Shown piece after piece: positions 8,369 through 16,782 of a stretch of DNA of 64,000 nt. The stretch's first letter is position 1. Every line of letters begins with the position of its first letter. The DNA lies in the NCBI RefSeq assembly GCF_020026925.1, contig NZ_JAIQDW010000001.1, positions 1 to 64,000 of the forward strand, given 5' to 3'. Below the pieces are notes generated by a model. It was not told where the DNA came from, did no database searches, and worked only from the letters and a program-made list of their open reading frames with translations. This DNA comes from Flavobacterium hibisci (lineage in GTDB: Bacteria; Bacteroidota; Bacteroidia; Flavobacteriales; Flavobacteriaceae). The translations under genes and the position numbers were made by a program.

Positions 8369-10165
8369 TTATTTTTTGGTAGTGATTAAAATTACACCAT
8401 TTTTTCCTTTATCCCCATATTTACTTGTAGCTGCCTGGTCTTTCAATACGTCTATTTGTTGGATATCTTGTTGATCTAAATCATCAGTACTCTTGTTTGT
8501 GATTTTTCCATCTATTATGATTAATGGTTTTTCGGAGCTTCTGATGTTTATTTTATCAGATGAACTATCTGCTCTTGTCTGTATAATCACGTTTGAAGAT
8601 TGCTTATTATTTTCTGTTGAGTGTTTTGTAGTGATTTCTATGATACCATTTTTTCCTGTTGTTCCATATTTTTCTTCGGCAGGTTTTCCTTTTAGTACAT
8701 TAATGCTTGCTATTTCGTTATTTGGGATGTCATTAATATTCATTTCTGAATTTGTTTGGACACCATTAACTATAATTATTGGTTTTTCAGCAGCAGATAC
8801 GATTTTTATTATGTTTTTATCTGTATCTACAACAGTATTTGTATTAACATTTGTATTAATGTTTGTATCAGTATCAGAATTAGTTTTAGCATCATTATTC
8901 GTATTAGAAATTTGAGTATCCTTTATTTTTATTAAAACGCCTTTAGCTTCTATTTTATCGTCAATTACAGTTGGCTGTTTATCAGCAAAATTAAATGAAA
9001 TAGCTCCTTTTTTGTCTTTAATAATAATGATTCCAATTTTTTCAATTCCTGTTGATGTTGCCGATTTTTTAAATTTCTTAGCTCCTTTTTCATCCTTCAG
9101 ATCAATATTGACAGAAGTAATTTCATTGTTGGAGTTTCTTTTTAATTTAGAAACAACGGCAGAGATATTAAATTTTTCTTTTAATGTTTTTACTCTTTGG
9201 TCAATTTCAGCATCTGTAGTATTTTTATCTATCGTAAGTACATTTACTGATTGAACTTCATCCGGATTTATTTTCTCGATAATATTAGAGGCTTTTTCTT
9301 GTGCGATAGTTTCAATCTGAAATAAAACTACAAAAGCTACAAGTGCTGGAAGAATTGCATAATACTTCCATGAATTCCTTTTTTTTGATTGATTTTTGTT
9401 TAACATGACGATTCGTTTTTTGATTAATGATTGATAAAAATGATTGGTGATTGCAACACAGTTTTCATGTGTTGTTATTTTTAACAGAGTGTATTGATAG
9501 GATCTCTTGTCTGAAATTTTTTTAGCAGCTTCCTTGTCGGCAATGAATTCAAGATTTTGAACAATCGCTTTTTTATAAAACCATATTATTGGATTAAACC
9601 AGAATACCATGCAGAAAAATCTGGAAATTAATACGTCAATAGTGTGATTTTGATCGCTATGCACTTTTTCATGTTCAAGAATATTTTCTAATTCTGATAC
9701 CGTGTACATTGATGAGTTGTATACGATATTCCGGAAATAAGAAAAAGGAGAAATGTTATCGTTGACATCGATAAATTTATAATCTGCCTGTTGCTGTATT
9801 TTTTTTCCTTTTAAAATGGCATGCAAGCTGTAAAAATCTATTGCAAATTTTAGAAGGAAAGCGATAAAACCAATACTGTAGATAAGCAGAATAATATAAT
9901 TCCTGTTTATTTCAAAAGATTCTTTTTCAGGTGTTTGAAGGATATTGAGCTGAGACAGGTTTAAATTAGTAATTGGAGCAGGGTCTACCCATATAATTTT
10001 GGTGTAAACAAAAAAAGGCAGTACTATTGAAGTGATTAATCCGACTAATAAAAACCAGCGGTTGCTATTGAAAAAAGTTTCTTTACGTAACAAAAAATGG
10101 TAAGCACAATAAAACAATATAACTAAGCCTGATGATTTTGCGATATAAATAAAAAGTGCTTCCAT
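8369..10165 (-). CDS. BlaR1-like M56 metallopeptidase with TonB-receptor-plug-like repeats, copy A
   Basis: Membrane metallopeptidase paralogous to the gene at 6235. The first 280 residues align almost throughout, including HEKVH and the downstream LEFIADKEA glutamate. The 300-residue C-terminal part differs. It contains two repeats of the form KPIIIVNGVQ...IASINVLKGKPAEEKYG..GKNGIIEITTK, which resemble the plug domain of SusC-type TonB-dependent receptors, separated by an Asn/Thr/Asp-rich linker (TDTNINTNVNTN). Such plug-like repeats are known from other Bacteroidota M56 proteins. The C-terminal region probably faces the periplasm; its ligand is unknown. Confidence 0.87.
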   Translation of the reverse strand: MEALFIYIAKSSGLVILFYCAYHFLLRKETFFNSNRWFLLVGLITSIVLPFFVYTKIIWVDPAPITNLNLSQLNILQTPEKESFEINRNYIILLIYSIGFIAFLLKFAIDFYSLHAILKGKKIQQQADYKFIDVNDNISPFSYFRNIVYNSSMYTVSELENILEHEKVHSDQNHTIDVLISRFFCMVFWFNPIIWFYKKAIVQNLEFIADKEAAKKISDKRSYQYTLLKITTHENCVAITNHFYQSLIKKRIVMLNKNQSKKRNSWKYYAILPALVAFVVLFQIETIAQEKASNIIEKINPDEVQSVNVLTIDKNTTDAEIDQRVKTLKEKFNISAVVSKLKRNSNNEITSVNIDLKDEKGAKKFKKSATSTGIEKIGIIIIKDKKGAISFNFADKQPTVIDDKIEAKGVLIKIKDTQISNTNNDAKTNSDTDTNINTNVNTNTVVDTDKNIIKIVSAAEKPIIIVNGVQTNSEMNINDIPNNEIASINVLKGKPAEEKYGTTGKNGIIEITTKHSTENNKQSSNVIIQTRADSSSDKINIRSSEKPLIIIDGKITNKSTDDLDQQDIQQIDVLKDQAATSKYGDKGKNGVILITTKK

Positions 10166-10171
10166 AATTGA

Positions 10172-10540
10172 TTATTTTTTTTCTGTTGTTGATTCTATCA
10201 TAGCTAAGATCTCACGTAATTCGGCTGCAGATATTTTTTCTTCTTTAGCAAAAAACGAAACCATATTTTTATAGGAACTGTTGAAATAATTATCTATAGC
10301 AGTTTTCATATATTTTTTGCTGTAAGCTTCTAAACTTATTACCGGATAATATTGATAAGTATTTCCAAAAGCATTATGTGAAACAAAACCTTTTTCTTCC
10401 AGATTACGAATAATTGTCGAAAGAGTATTGTAGTGTGGCTGTTCAACAGTGATTTCTGCCTGAACTTCTTTTACGAATGCTTTTTTCAGCTTCCATAAAA
10501 TATGCATAATTTCTTCTTCCTTGTTGGTTAATTTTTGCAT
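10172..10540 (-). CDS. BlaI/MecI/CopY-type winged-helix repressor, copy A
   Basis: First gene of the four-gene minus-strand operon, 122 residues. It carries the BlaI winged helix and C-terminal dimerisation region, and is nearly identical to copy B at 7966. Its M56 partner starts 6 nt later. In the family the repressor sits on dyad operators until the membrane protease triggers its cleavage. Clustered AACTA-N6-TAGTT dyads lie immediately upstream, between and over the promoter boxes, in line with autorepression. Confidence 0.93.
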   Translation of the reverse strand: MQKLTNKEEEIMHILWKLKKAFVKEVQAEITVEQPHYNTLSTIIRNLEEKGFVSHNAFGNTYQYYPVISLEAYSKKYMKTAIDNYFNSSYKNMVSFFAKEEKISAAELREILAMIESTTEKK

Positions 10541-10557
10541 GTGCTTTAATTTTAAAT

Positions 10558-10611
10558 CAAACCTACAACTATTTTTTTAGTTACGCAACTATAAAAATAG
10601 TTAATTAACTA
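10558..10611 (-). promoter_or_regulatory. BlaI operon promoter with clustered dyad operators
   Basis: On the minus strand TAGGTTTG (10558-10565) is an exact TAnnTTTG box with a TTG 20 nt upstream (10586-10588). The region holds AACTA-N6-TAGTT dyads at 10567-10582 and 10587-10602, a 20-bp step, and the overlapping palindrome TAGTTAATTAACTA at 10598-10611. Position and symmetry fit repressor sites for the BlaI-type proteins of this operon. Confidence 0.65.
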
Positions 10612-10647
10612 AAAAAGAAGTTTGTTTTGGTTTAAAAGAAGAAAAAC

Positions 10648-10678
10648 TATTTCAAATTTAATGTAATAACTTGAAATA
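10648..10678 (-). terminator. Possible weak terminator after the MFS gene
   Basis: TATTTCAA and TTGAAATA form an 8-bp AT-only stem with a 15-nt loop. On the minus strand it is followed by GTTTTTC. It lies just past the stop of the MFS gene but is weak. Confidence 0.35.
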
Positions 10679-10699
10679 AAGTGTTTTGGAAGTGTTTGT

Positions 10700-11917
10700 T
10701 TATGAGGCTTTTTCTAAAATAAGAGCACTCTTAATCCATAAGCAGCAAAATGTGGCGACGACACCAATGCTGGCCATGAAAAACCAGTTAACCTGATATC
10801 CAAATCGTGTAATAATTTCAAAACCAACTTTTGAACTTATAATATGAGCTAAACTAAAACTCATCGTGTATAGTGCCATATATTGTCCTTCCTGACCTTT
10901 GGGAGCACGACTTAATGCGAAGGCATTAGAAAAAGGAAAAGCAAGAATTTCTCCTATCGAAATACAAATCATACTAATCACGAGAATTCCAGCCCAAATG
11001 TTAATCAATAATAGAAAAAAACTTAGTGACATAATAAAAGACCCCCAGATAATGATTTTTATTTTTGGTGAAGCTTTTCTTTCTAAAAATCCGACAGTAG
11101 GCATTTCTAATGCAAAAATCAGCAAGCCATTTAAGGTCATTAAAAGACCAGTCTGAAATTCTGTCAGACCAAATTTCTCATTGTGATATAATGGTAAGGT
11201 AGTAAAAAGCTGGAAAAAGATCATAGCGGTCACAAAACTCACAAATAAGAAAACCCAAAATATCCTGTCTTTAAAAACGGATTTTGTTTCTGCCGAATTT
11301 TCAACTTTATCTTCATATCTCACCTTTTTCTTTTCTTTTACAAGTAAGGCAAAGATTGAAATCGAAATGATACAGGAAAGTCCGTCAACCCAAAAAAGCC
11401 CCTGATATCCTATTCCCATAATAATCAGGCCACCTAAGGCAGGACCCGAAGCAAAACCTAAATTTACTGCCAGACGTACTAATGTTAAGGCTCGGGTTCT
11501 GTTTTCAGGCTTCGCATATGCACCAAGTGAAACAAACATGGCAGGTCTAAACATATCTGCAATAGCCATTAAACAAAACATTCCTATGCAAAGTCCAAAA
11601 AAAGTAGTGATATATTGAATCAAGAACATGGAAATTCCAGTAGTAAACAAGCTAAAAATCATGATTTTATAAAATCCTATTTTGTCGGATAGTTTTCCTC
11701 CTAACCAGGATCCGAGCATTGATCCTAATCCGAATGCGACCATAATCCAACCAACCTGATTATAAGTAAAATGAAGGTCTTCTTTTAAATATTTTGATAA
11801 AAAAGGCAATACCATTGTGCCTGCACGATTAATAAAAGTAATAATAGCAAGTATCCATATTTCTCTTCTAAATCCTCTGAAATTGTTGATGTAATGGTGA
11901 AAAGCGTTTTTTAACAT
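10700..11917 (-). CDS. MFS transporter
   Basis: About 405 residues with the 12 hydrophobic segments of a major facilitator. The signature loop between helices 2 and 3 is present (GSWLGGKLSDKIGFYK), and a long charged central loop (VKEKKKVRYEDKVENS) follows helix 6. The frame also allows an ATG at 11941, but a TAnnTTTG box on the minus strand (11939-11946) overlaps that codon. The internal ATG at 11917 (MLKNAFHHYINNF) is therefore preferred. The fold resembles drug/multidrug exporters; the substrate is not identifiable. It is divergent from the DUF1684 gene. Confidence 0.87.
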   Translation of the reverse strand: MLKNAFHHYINNFRGFRREIWILAIITFINRAGTMVLPFLSKYLKEDLHFTYNQVGWIMVAFGLGSMLGSWLGGKLSDKIGFYKIMIFSLFTTGISMFLIQYITTFFGLCIGMFCLMAIADMFRPAMFVSLGAYAKPENRTRALTLVRLAVNLGFASGPALGGLIIMGIGYQGLFWVDGLSCIISISIFALLVKEKKKVRYEDKVENSAETKSVFKDRIFWVFLFVSFVTAMIFFQLFTTLPLYHNEKFGLTEFQTGLLMTLNGLLIFALEMPTVGFLERKASPKIKIIIWGSFIMSLSFFLLLINIWAGILVISMICISIGEILAFPFSNAFALSRAPKGQEGQYMALYTMSFSLAHIISSKVGFEIITRFGYQVNWFFMASIGVVATFCCLWIKSALILEKAS

Positions 11918-11938
11918 TATAAAAGAAGTTGTTTTCAA

Positions 11939-12000
11939 CAAAGTTAGGAAACTTTGTAACGTGAAGCGGTTGCTGCTTTGTTTGTTTTAAACTATTTTTG
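11939..12000. promoter_or_regulatory. Divergent promoters for the MFS and DUF1684 genes
   Basis: The minus-strand box TAACTTTG is at 11939-11946. The plus-strand box TATTTTTG is at 11993-12000, with TTG at 11970-11972 twenty nt upstream. Both match the Bacteroidota TAnnTTTG pattern and decide the start codons of both neighbouring genes. Confidence 0.55.
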
Positions 12001-12015
12001 TGCAAAATTTCTATA

Positions 12016-12612
12016 ATGAAAAATAGTGTACTTATTTTATTATTGATATTTAATTGGACTTATAGTCAGGGTAAATTCAATAAAAATAATGCTGAAAAAT
12101 TTCAGAAGACTATTAATGCGGAATATGCAGATGCGAAAACCAGCCCATTAATGGCTAATGATTTGAAAGCGTTTAAATCACTTGACTTTTATCCTATAAG
12201 CAGTAAATATTTTGTGAATGCAAAATTGGTAAAAGCTAATAATGAAAAAGCATTTGAAATGAAAACATCAACTTCAAGAAAGCCGAAATACATTAAATAT
12301 GGAACGGTTTTCTTTACAATTGATGGAGTTGCATTACAATTGAATGTTTATCAGGATGTGGAACTCTCTAAATCAGATAAGTATAAAAATCATTTGTTTT
12401 TACCCTTTTCAGATTTAACGTGTGGAAAAGAGAGTTACATTGGAGGAAGATATATTGACCTGGAAGTTCCAAAAGGAAATACGATCGAAATCGACTTTAA
12501 TCAATCTTATAATCCTTATTGTGCTTATAATCATAAATATTCATGTCCAATTGTTCCATTAGAAAATGATTTAAATATAGCCATTAAGGCTGGTGTAAAA
12601 ACGTTTCATTAA
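12016..12612 (+). CDS. DUF1684 domain-containing exported protein
   Basis: About 198 residues with an N-terminal signal peptide (MKNSVLILLLIFNWTYSQG) followed by a DUF1684 domain. Its conserved features are visible: FLPFSDLTCGKESYIGGRY, DLEVPKG...IDFNQSYNPYCAYN, and CPIVPLENDLNIAIKAG. The frame extends to an ATG at 11998, but the promoter box ends at 12000, so the start at 12016 is preferred; it also gives a clean signal peptide. Function is unknown in the family. The stop overlaps the start of the TatD-like gene (TAATG), so the two are translationally coupled. Confidence 0.85.
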   Translation: MKNSVLILLLIFNWTYSQGKFNKNNAEKFQKTINAEYADAKTSPLMANDLKAFKSLDFYPISSKYFVNAKLVKANNEKAFEMKTSTSRKPKYIKYGTVFFTIDGVALQLNVYQDVELSKSDKYKNHLFLPFSDLTCGKESYIGGRYIDLEVPKGNTIEIDFNQSYNPYCAYNHKYSCPIVPLENDLNIAIKAGVKTFH

Positions 12613-13280
12613 TGAAATTTTTCAATCTTCATACACATCAGTTTACCAATAATCCTGATGTTTTAGAATTGGTGAATCAATATCCGCAGGATTTTGATGC
12701 TTCCGTTCCGTTTTATTCTATTGGAATTCATCCATGGTACATTGTTGAAGGCAGAATTGATGCAGAATTAAAAATTATTGAAGAAAAATTAAAAGAATAT
12801 AATTGTCTGGCTATTGGTGAGTGCGGTCTGGATAAACGAATTGAAATTCCGTTTGAGCAGCAGGTTAGTGTTTTTGAAAAGCAGTTGTTTTTAGCAGAAA
12901 AATATAAAAAACCAGTAGTTATTCATTCTGTTGCAGCATATCAGGAAGTGATTTCAATGAAAAAGAAGTTGAATATTTCGGTTCCGATGATTATTCATGG
13001 TTTTTCAAAGAATAATCAGATTGCGAATCAGCTTATTAAGGAAGGCTTTTATCTTTCGTTTGGAAAATTTTTATTACGAAATCCGGATTTAAAAACAGTT
13101 TTTCAAAATATACCAAATGATCGCTTTTTTTTGGAAACAGACATGATTGAAGAGAATATTCAACAGGTTTATGAATTAGCTTCAAATTATAAAGAATTAA
13201 AAAATGAAGAATTACAAGCAGTAATCTCACATAATTATAAAGATGTGTTCAGAATCAATCATTCTGAAACGAAGAAGTAA
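12612..13280 (+). CDS. TatD family metal-dependent hydrolase
   Basis: A 222-residue TIM-barrel amidohydrolase-type protein. Metal-binding signatures are HTHQF at 8-12, GIHPWY near 38, GECGLDK near 73, VIHSV near 106, IHGFSKN near 131 and LETDM near 177. Family members act as 3'-5' exonucleases or unidentified hydrolases; this one is slightly shorter than TatD. Its start codon overlaps the DUF1684 stop, and tcdA follows 26 nt later, so the three genes probably form one operon. Confidence 0.88.
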   Translation: MKFFNLHTHQFTNNPDVLELVNQYPQDFDASVPFYSIGIHPWYIVEGRIDAELKIIEEKLKEYNCLAIGECGLDKRIEIPFEQQVSVFEKQLFLAEKYKKPVVIHSVAAYQEVISMKKKLNISVPMIIHGFSKNNQIANQLIKEGFYLSFGKFLLRNPDLKTVFQNIPNDRFFLETDMIEENIQQVYELASNYKELKNEELQAVISHNYKDVFRINHSETKK

Positions 13281-13306
13281 ACAAATTAAAATAACAAAAG
13301 AAGTAT

Positions 13307-14023
13307 ATGGCAGAGTGGACAGAAAGAGCCGAGCTTTTATTTACAAAAGAAGGATTAGATAACTTGCAGAATGCCAATGTTTTGGTTGTGGGTTTAGGAG
13401 GAGTAGGATCGTTTGCAGCTGAATTTTTGGCTAGAGCAGGAGTAGGCAATATGACTATCGTTGACGGAGATGTTGTAGATATCACCAATATAAACAGACA
13501 ATTGCCTGCTTTGCATTCAACTGTTGGGGAACCAAAAATTAAAATTGTAAGTGACCGACTGATGGATATTAATCCTAAACTAAAGTTAACACGCGTACAG
13601 GAATTTTTATCACCGGAACGCGCTTTTGAAATCGTTTCCCCAGAATTTGATTATGTTTTGGACTGTATTGATAGTGTGACACCGAAGCTAAATTTAATTT
13701 TAGCTGCCAAACGTAAAAAAGTAAAAATTATAAGCAGTATGGGAGCCGGTGGGAAAATGCTGGCTTCAAAAGTAAAAGTGGGGGACATTTCAAAAACCTG
13801 TTATTGTCCATTTGCAAAAACAATTAGACGCCGGTTAAAAGCAGAAAAAATTTATAAGTTAAAAGTTGTTTTTTCTCCTGAGATTCCTGATAAAAAGAGT
13901 TTGAGAATGACAGATGGTAAAAACTTTAAAAAATCATTTTACGGAACCAATAGTTATATCCCTGCTTTATTTGGCTTGCACGCCGCAGAAACTGTAATAC
14001 GTCACTTGCTTAAAAAAGAATAG
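13307..14023 (+). CDS. tcdA: tRNA threonylcarbamoyladenosine dehydratase
   Basis: E1/MoeB/ThiF-fold enzyme that cyclises t6A37 of tRNA to ct6A using ATP. The nucleotide-binding motif GLGGVGSFAAEFLARAGVG lies at about 29-47. Next come the adenylate-site residues DGDVVDITNINRQ, and then DCIDSVTPK and SSMGAGGKMLASKV, the pattern of TcdA (CsdL) rather than MoeB. The length of 238 residues suits the family. It lies at the end of the short DUF1684-tatD-tcdA run. Confidence 0.92.
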   Translation: MAEWTERAELLFTKEGLDNLQNANVLVVGLGGVGSFAAEFLARAGVGNMTIVDGDVVDITNINRQLPALHSTVGEPKIKIVSDRLMDINPKLKLTRVQEFLSPERAFEIVSPEFDYVLDCIDSVTPKLNLILAAKRKKVKIISSMGAGGKMLASKVKVGDISKTCYCPFAKTIRRRLKAEKIYKLKVVFSPEIPDKKSLRMTDGKNFKKSFYGTNSYIPALFGLHAAETVIRHLLKKE

Positions 14024-14098
14024 TTTAATGCTTCAGATTTTAAGTTGATGATAAAAAATAAAATACTTGGAATCTCAAAACCTTAGTAACTCAATAAA

Positions 14099-14761
14099 AT
14101 GGTTAAAACAGTAATTTTTGATATGGACGGTGTAATTGTCGATACAGAACCCGTTCATCGTTATGCTTATTACAAACAATTTTCAGAATTAAATATTGAA
14201 GTTTCCGAAGAAATGTACACTTCCTTCACAGGATTTTCAACACGAAATACGTTTCAGACTTTAAAAACATATTTCCCGGCACTGCAACATAGTGTTGAGG
14301 ATTTGATCCAAAGAAAAAGAAATATTTTTAATGATGCTTTTGATACCAAAGAAGATCTGTATTTATTAGAAGGTGTTGAGGATTTAATAAAAGATTTATA
14401 TGCTAACGGAATAGAGTTAATTTTAGCTTCATCAGCTTCAAAGGTAACTATTGACCGTGTTTTTACCCGATTTAATCTGCATCAGTATTTTTCTGCTATT
14501 GTGAGTGGTGAAGATTTTCCGCAATCTAAACCAAATCCTGCCATTTTTCTTCATGCTGCTTCTTTGTCAATTGCTCCGAAAGAAAATTGTATCATTATAG
14601 AAGACAGTACAAATGGTATAAAAGCCGCAAAAGGAGCAGGAATTTTTTGTGTAGGATACAGAAGTGAAAATTCAGAAGGACAGGATTTATCTGAAGCTAA
14701 TATGATTATTAATCACTTTAATGAGTTAGATGCTTTCAAAATATCACAGTTAAGTGTTTGA
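14099..14761 (+). CDS. HAD-IA family phosphatase/beta-phosphoglucomutase-like protein
   Basis: A 220-residue haloacid dehalogenase-type hydrolase. Motif I DMDGVIVDTEP carries the nucleophile Asp and the general acid Asp, and is followed by an alpha-helical cap. Motif II is LASSAS near 116, motif III is the lysine in SKPNPAIF near 142, and motif IV is IIEDSTNG near 167. The cap and VDTEP motif are typical of beta-phosphoglucomutases and sugar-phosphate phosphatases, but the substrate cannot be fixed. It stands 75 nt downstream of tcdA. Confidence 0.9.
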   Translation: MVKTVIFDMDGVIVDTEPVHRYAYYKQFSELNIEVSEEMYTSFTGFSTRNTFQTLKTYFPALQHSVEDLIQRKRNIFNDAFDTKEDLYLLEGVEDLIKDLYANGIELILASSASKVTIDRVFTRFNLHQYFSAIVSGEDFPQSKPNPAIFLHAASLSIAPKENCIIIEDSTNGIKAAKGAGIFCVGYRSENSEGQDLSEANMIINHFNELDAFKISQLSV

Positions 14762-14780
14762 ATTAAGTAAAATTTAACTT

Positions 14781-14808
14781 TTGTCCTTTTTTGAATTCGT
14801 AATTTTGA
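14781..14808 (+). promoter_or_regulatory. Promoter of the DUF2911 gene
   Basis: TTTG (14781-14784) and TAATTTTG (14801-14808) are spaced 16 nt and lie 25 nt before the start codon, matching the Bacteroidota pattern. Confidence 0.55.
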
Positions 14809-14832
14809 AAAAAACAAATTGACTTATAGAAA

Positions 14833-15675
14833 ATGAAAAAACTACTTATTGCTTTAGCCGTTATTTTAGCGCCTCTTGCCACAGAAGCACAAATAAGAAC
14901 ACCTCAGGCTAGTCCAAAAGGGTATATTAAGCAAACCGTTGGATTAACCGATGTTGAAGTTACCTATTCAAGACCAGGTGCCAGAGGCAGGGCGGTTTTT
15001 GGTAATCTGGTTCCGTTTGGAAAATTATGGAGAACAGGAGCAAATGAAAATACAATAATCAATTTTGGAGATGATGTTGTTATTGATGGTAAAACATTAA
15101 AAAAAGGAAAATATGCAATTTATACTATCCCAAAAATAGAAAGCTGGGAAATAATTTTTTACCTTTCTACAGACAACTGGGGATTGCCTGAAAATTGGAG
15201 CGATGCTTATGTTGCACTAAGAACAACAGTTAAAGAAGATGCATTGCCAACTCCTGTTGAAACTTTTACTATAGGAATTAATAATCTGGATCAAAATTCA
15301 GGATATTTGGAAATAGCCTGGGAAAACTCTCATGTAGCTTTGAAATTTGAAGTTCCTACTGCTAAATTAGCTACAGCAAGTATTCAAAAAACTTTGGCCG
15401 GCCCAACATGGAATGATTATTATGCTGCATCCCAATATTTATTCCAGTCAAATGGCAATATGATTCTTGCAAGAGAATATGTAGATAAAGCATTAGAATT
15501 GAGTACTGATAAACCTTATTATCTTACAAGATTAAAATCATTAATTCAGGCTAGACAAGGTGATAAAGCGGGAGCAGTTGAAACAGCCAAAATTTCTTTA
15601 GCATCTGCAGAAGCGGCTAATAATCAGGATTATGTAAAAATGAACAAGGATAGTATTTCAGAATGGAGTAGATAA
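14833..15675 (+). CDS. DUF2911 domain-containing exported protein
   Basis: A 280-residue protein with a signal peptide (MKKLLIALAVILAPLATEAQ) and a DUF2911 domain at about 25-170. The domain is shown by VEVTYSRPGARGRAVFG, KLWRTGANENTIINFGDDV and the KKGKYAIYTIP strand. The C-terminal 100 residues (about 180-280) look like helical tetratricopeptide-type repeats (YVDKALELSTDKPYYLTRLKSLIQARQGDKAGAVETAK). Family function is unknown; location is probably periplasmic. It has its own promoter and a terminator at 15701-15734. Confidence 0.9.
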   Translation: MKKLLIALAVILAPLATEAQIRTPQASPKGYIKQTVGLTDVEVTYSRPGARGRAVFGNLVPFGKLWRTGANENTIINFGDDVVIDGKTLKKGKYAIYTIPKIESWEIIFYLSTDNWGLPENWSDAYVALRTTVKEDALPTPVETFTIGINNLDQNSGYLEIAWENSHVALKFEVPTAKLATASIQKTLAGPTWNDYYAASQYLFQSNGNMILAREYVDKALELSTDKPYYLTRLKSLIQARQGDKAGAVETAKISLASAEAANNQDYVKMNKDSISEWSR

Positions 15676-15700
15676 TCCGCAATACATATAATAAAGTACA

Positions 15701-15734
15701 AACCCATTTTGTTTCATCTCAAAATGGGTTTTTT
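15701..15734. terminator. Intrinsic terminator between convergent genes
   Basis: AACCCATTTTG (15701-15711) pairs with CAAAATGGGTT (15720-15730), followed by TTTT. It serves the DUF2911 gene and may also serve the convergent epimerase gene. Confidence 0.85.
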
Positions 15735-15745
15735 ATTGTTATTAA

Positions 15746-16597
15746 TTAAAAGATTTCTATATCGAATGAAGTATTAAAACTTTGATTCGCTTCAAGAATC
15801 AGTATTCCCTCTTTTTTAAATAAATCTCCTGATTTTTCAAGTGTATCAGAATAACCAAACCAAGGTTCAATACAAATAAATGGAGCGTTTTCTTTAGTCC
15901 ATATTCCTAAACTTGGAAAATCCTTAAAATCAACTTTAATATATGGTTTTGAGTTTTCAAGTATAGTTAAAGAATTTGATTCTAGGGTTTTAAAAACCAA
16001 AGCATCATTTTCAAATAATTTATAATGTAATGGAACTGTATTATTTGAAATTTCTAAAATCTCATTAGTATTAGAAATTAATCCATCTTCAAGAAGTGAA
16101 TATTCCAGTTTTTCTTCTTTTTCAAATTGAATGCTGTAGTTTGAAAAATTTTCAGGTAAAGCAAAGGCAGGATGGGCTCCAATAGAAAAAGGAATTTGTG
16201 TTGATTCGTTATTGATTACTTTATATGCAATATTCAGTTTGTTTCCTTCAAGTTTGTAAACAATCTGCAATTCAAACTTAAAAGGGTATTTCTCAAGTGT
16301 TTCTTCATCATAGGATAAAGAAAATGTGGCAGATGATTCTGTTTTTTCAATTAATTGAAATTCCATATCACGGGCAAAACCATGTCTTGGTAAGCGATAG
16401 TCTTTTTTATTAAATGTATAAGTTTCGTTTTTTAAGCTTCCCACAATTGGAAAAAGTATAGGAGAATGTTTTGGCCAATAATTAGGGTCTCCATTCCACA
16501 TGTATTCTTTATTTTGATTGTTTGTTAATGAAAATAATTCAGCTCCAGCATGTTTTATAGAAGCTTTTAGTGCTTTATTTGAGATTGTTGTATCCAA
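15746..16597 (-). CDS. Aldose 1-epimerase family protein
   Basis: A 283-residue galactose mutarotase-like beta-sandwich protein. Characteristic pieces are WNGDPNYWPKHSPILFPIVG near the N terminus, RHGFARDMEF with a catalytic-type His, IGAHPAFALP (second His region) and ICIEPWFGYSD with the catalytic-type Glu near the C terminus. It resembles the LacX/YeaD side of the family, whose members act on sugars or hexose-6-phosphates; the exact sugar is open. No signal peptide is seen, so it is cytosolic. Confidence 0.9.
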   Translation of the reverse strand: MDTTISNKALKASIKHAGAELFSLTNNQNKEYMWNGDPNYWPKHSPILFPIVGSLKNETYTFNKKDYRLPRHGFARDMEFQLIEKTESSATFSLSYDEETLEKYPFKFELQIVYKLEGNKLNIAYKVINNESTQIPFSIGAHPAFALPENFSNYSIQFEKEEKLEYSLLEDGLISNTNEILEISNNTVPLHYKLFENDALVFKTLESNSLTILENSKPYIKVDFKDFPSLGIWTKENAPFICIEPWFGYSDTLEKSGDLFKKEGILILEANQSFNTSFDIEIF

Positions 16598-16782
16598 AAT
16601 GATATTTTTAAGTGAGATTAAACCTTTATAATGTAAATATAATTCTTATAAATTTTATTTTACAGACAAATTATTTAAATTACTTTTTTAATAATATTTT
16701 GCTAAAATTGAATATAAGCTTTGAGTTTTCTCTGTGAATAGTATTTTTTTTCATTAATTTGCTATATAAACAGGTATAAAAT

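Noticed and set aside
6235..10540. A beta-lactam resistance sensor system
   Set aside because: The BlaI and M56 halves are present, but no penicillin-binding sensor domain or beta-lactamase gene is near. The general BlaI/M56 module is widespread in Bacteroidota without resistance genes.
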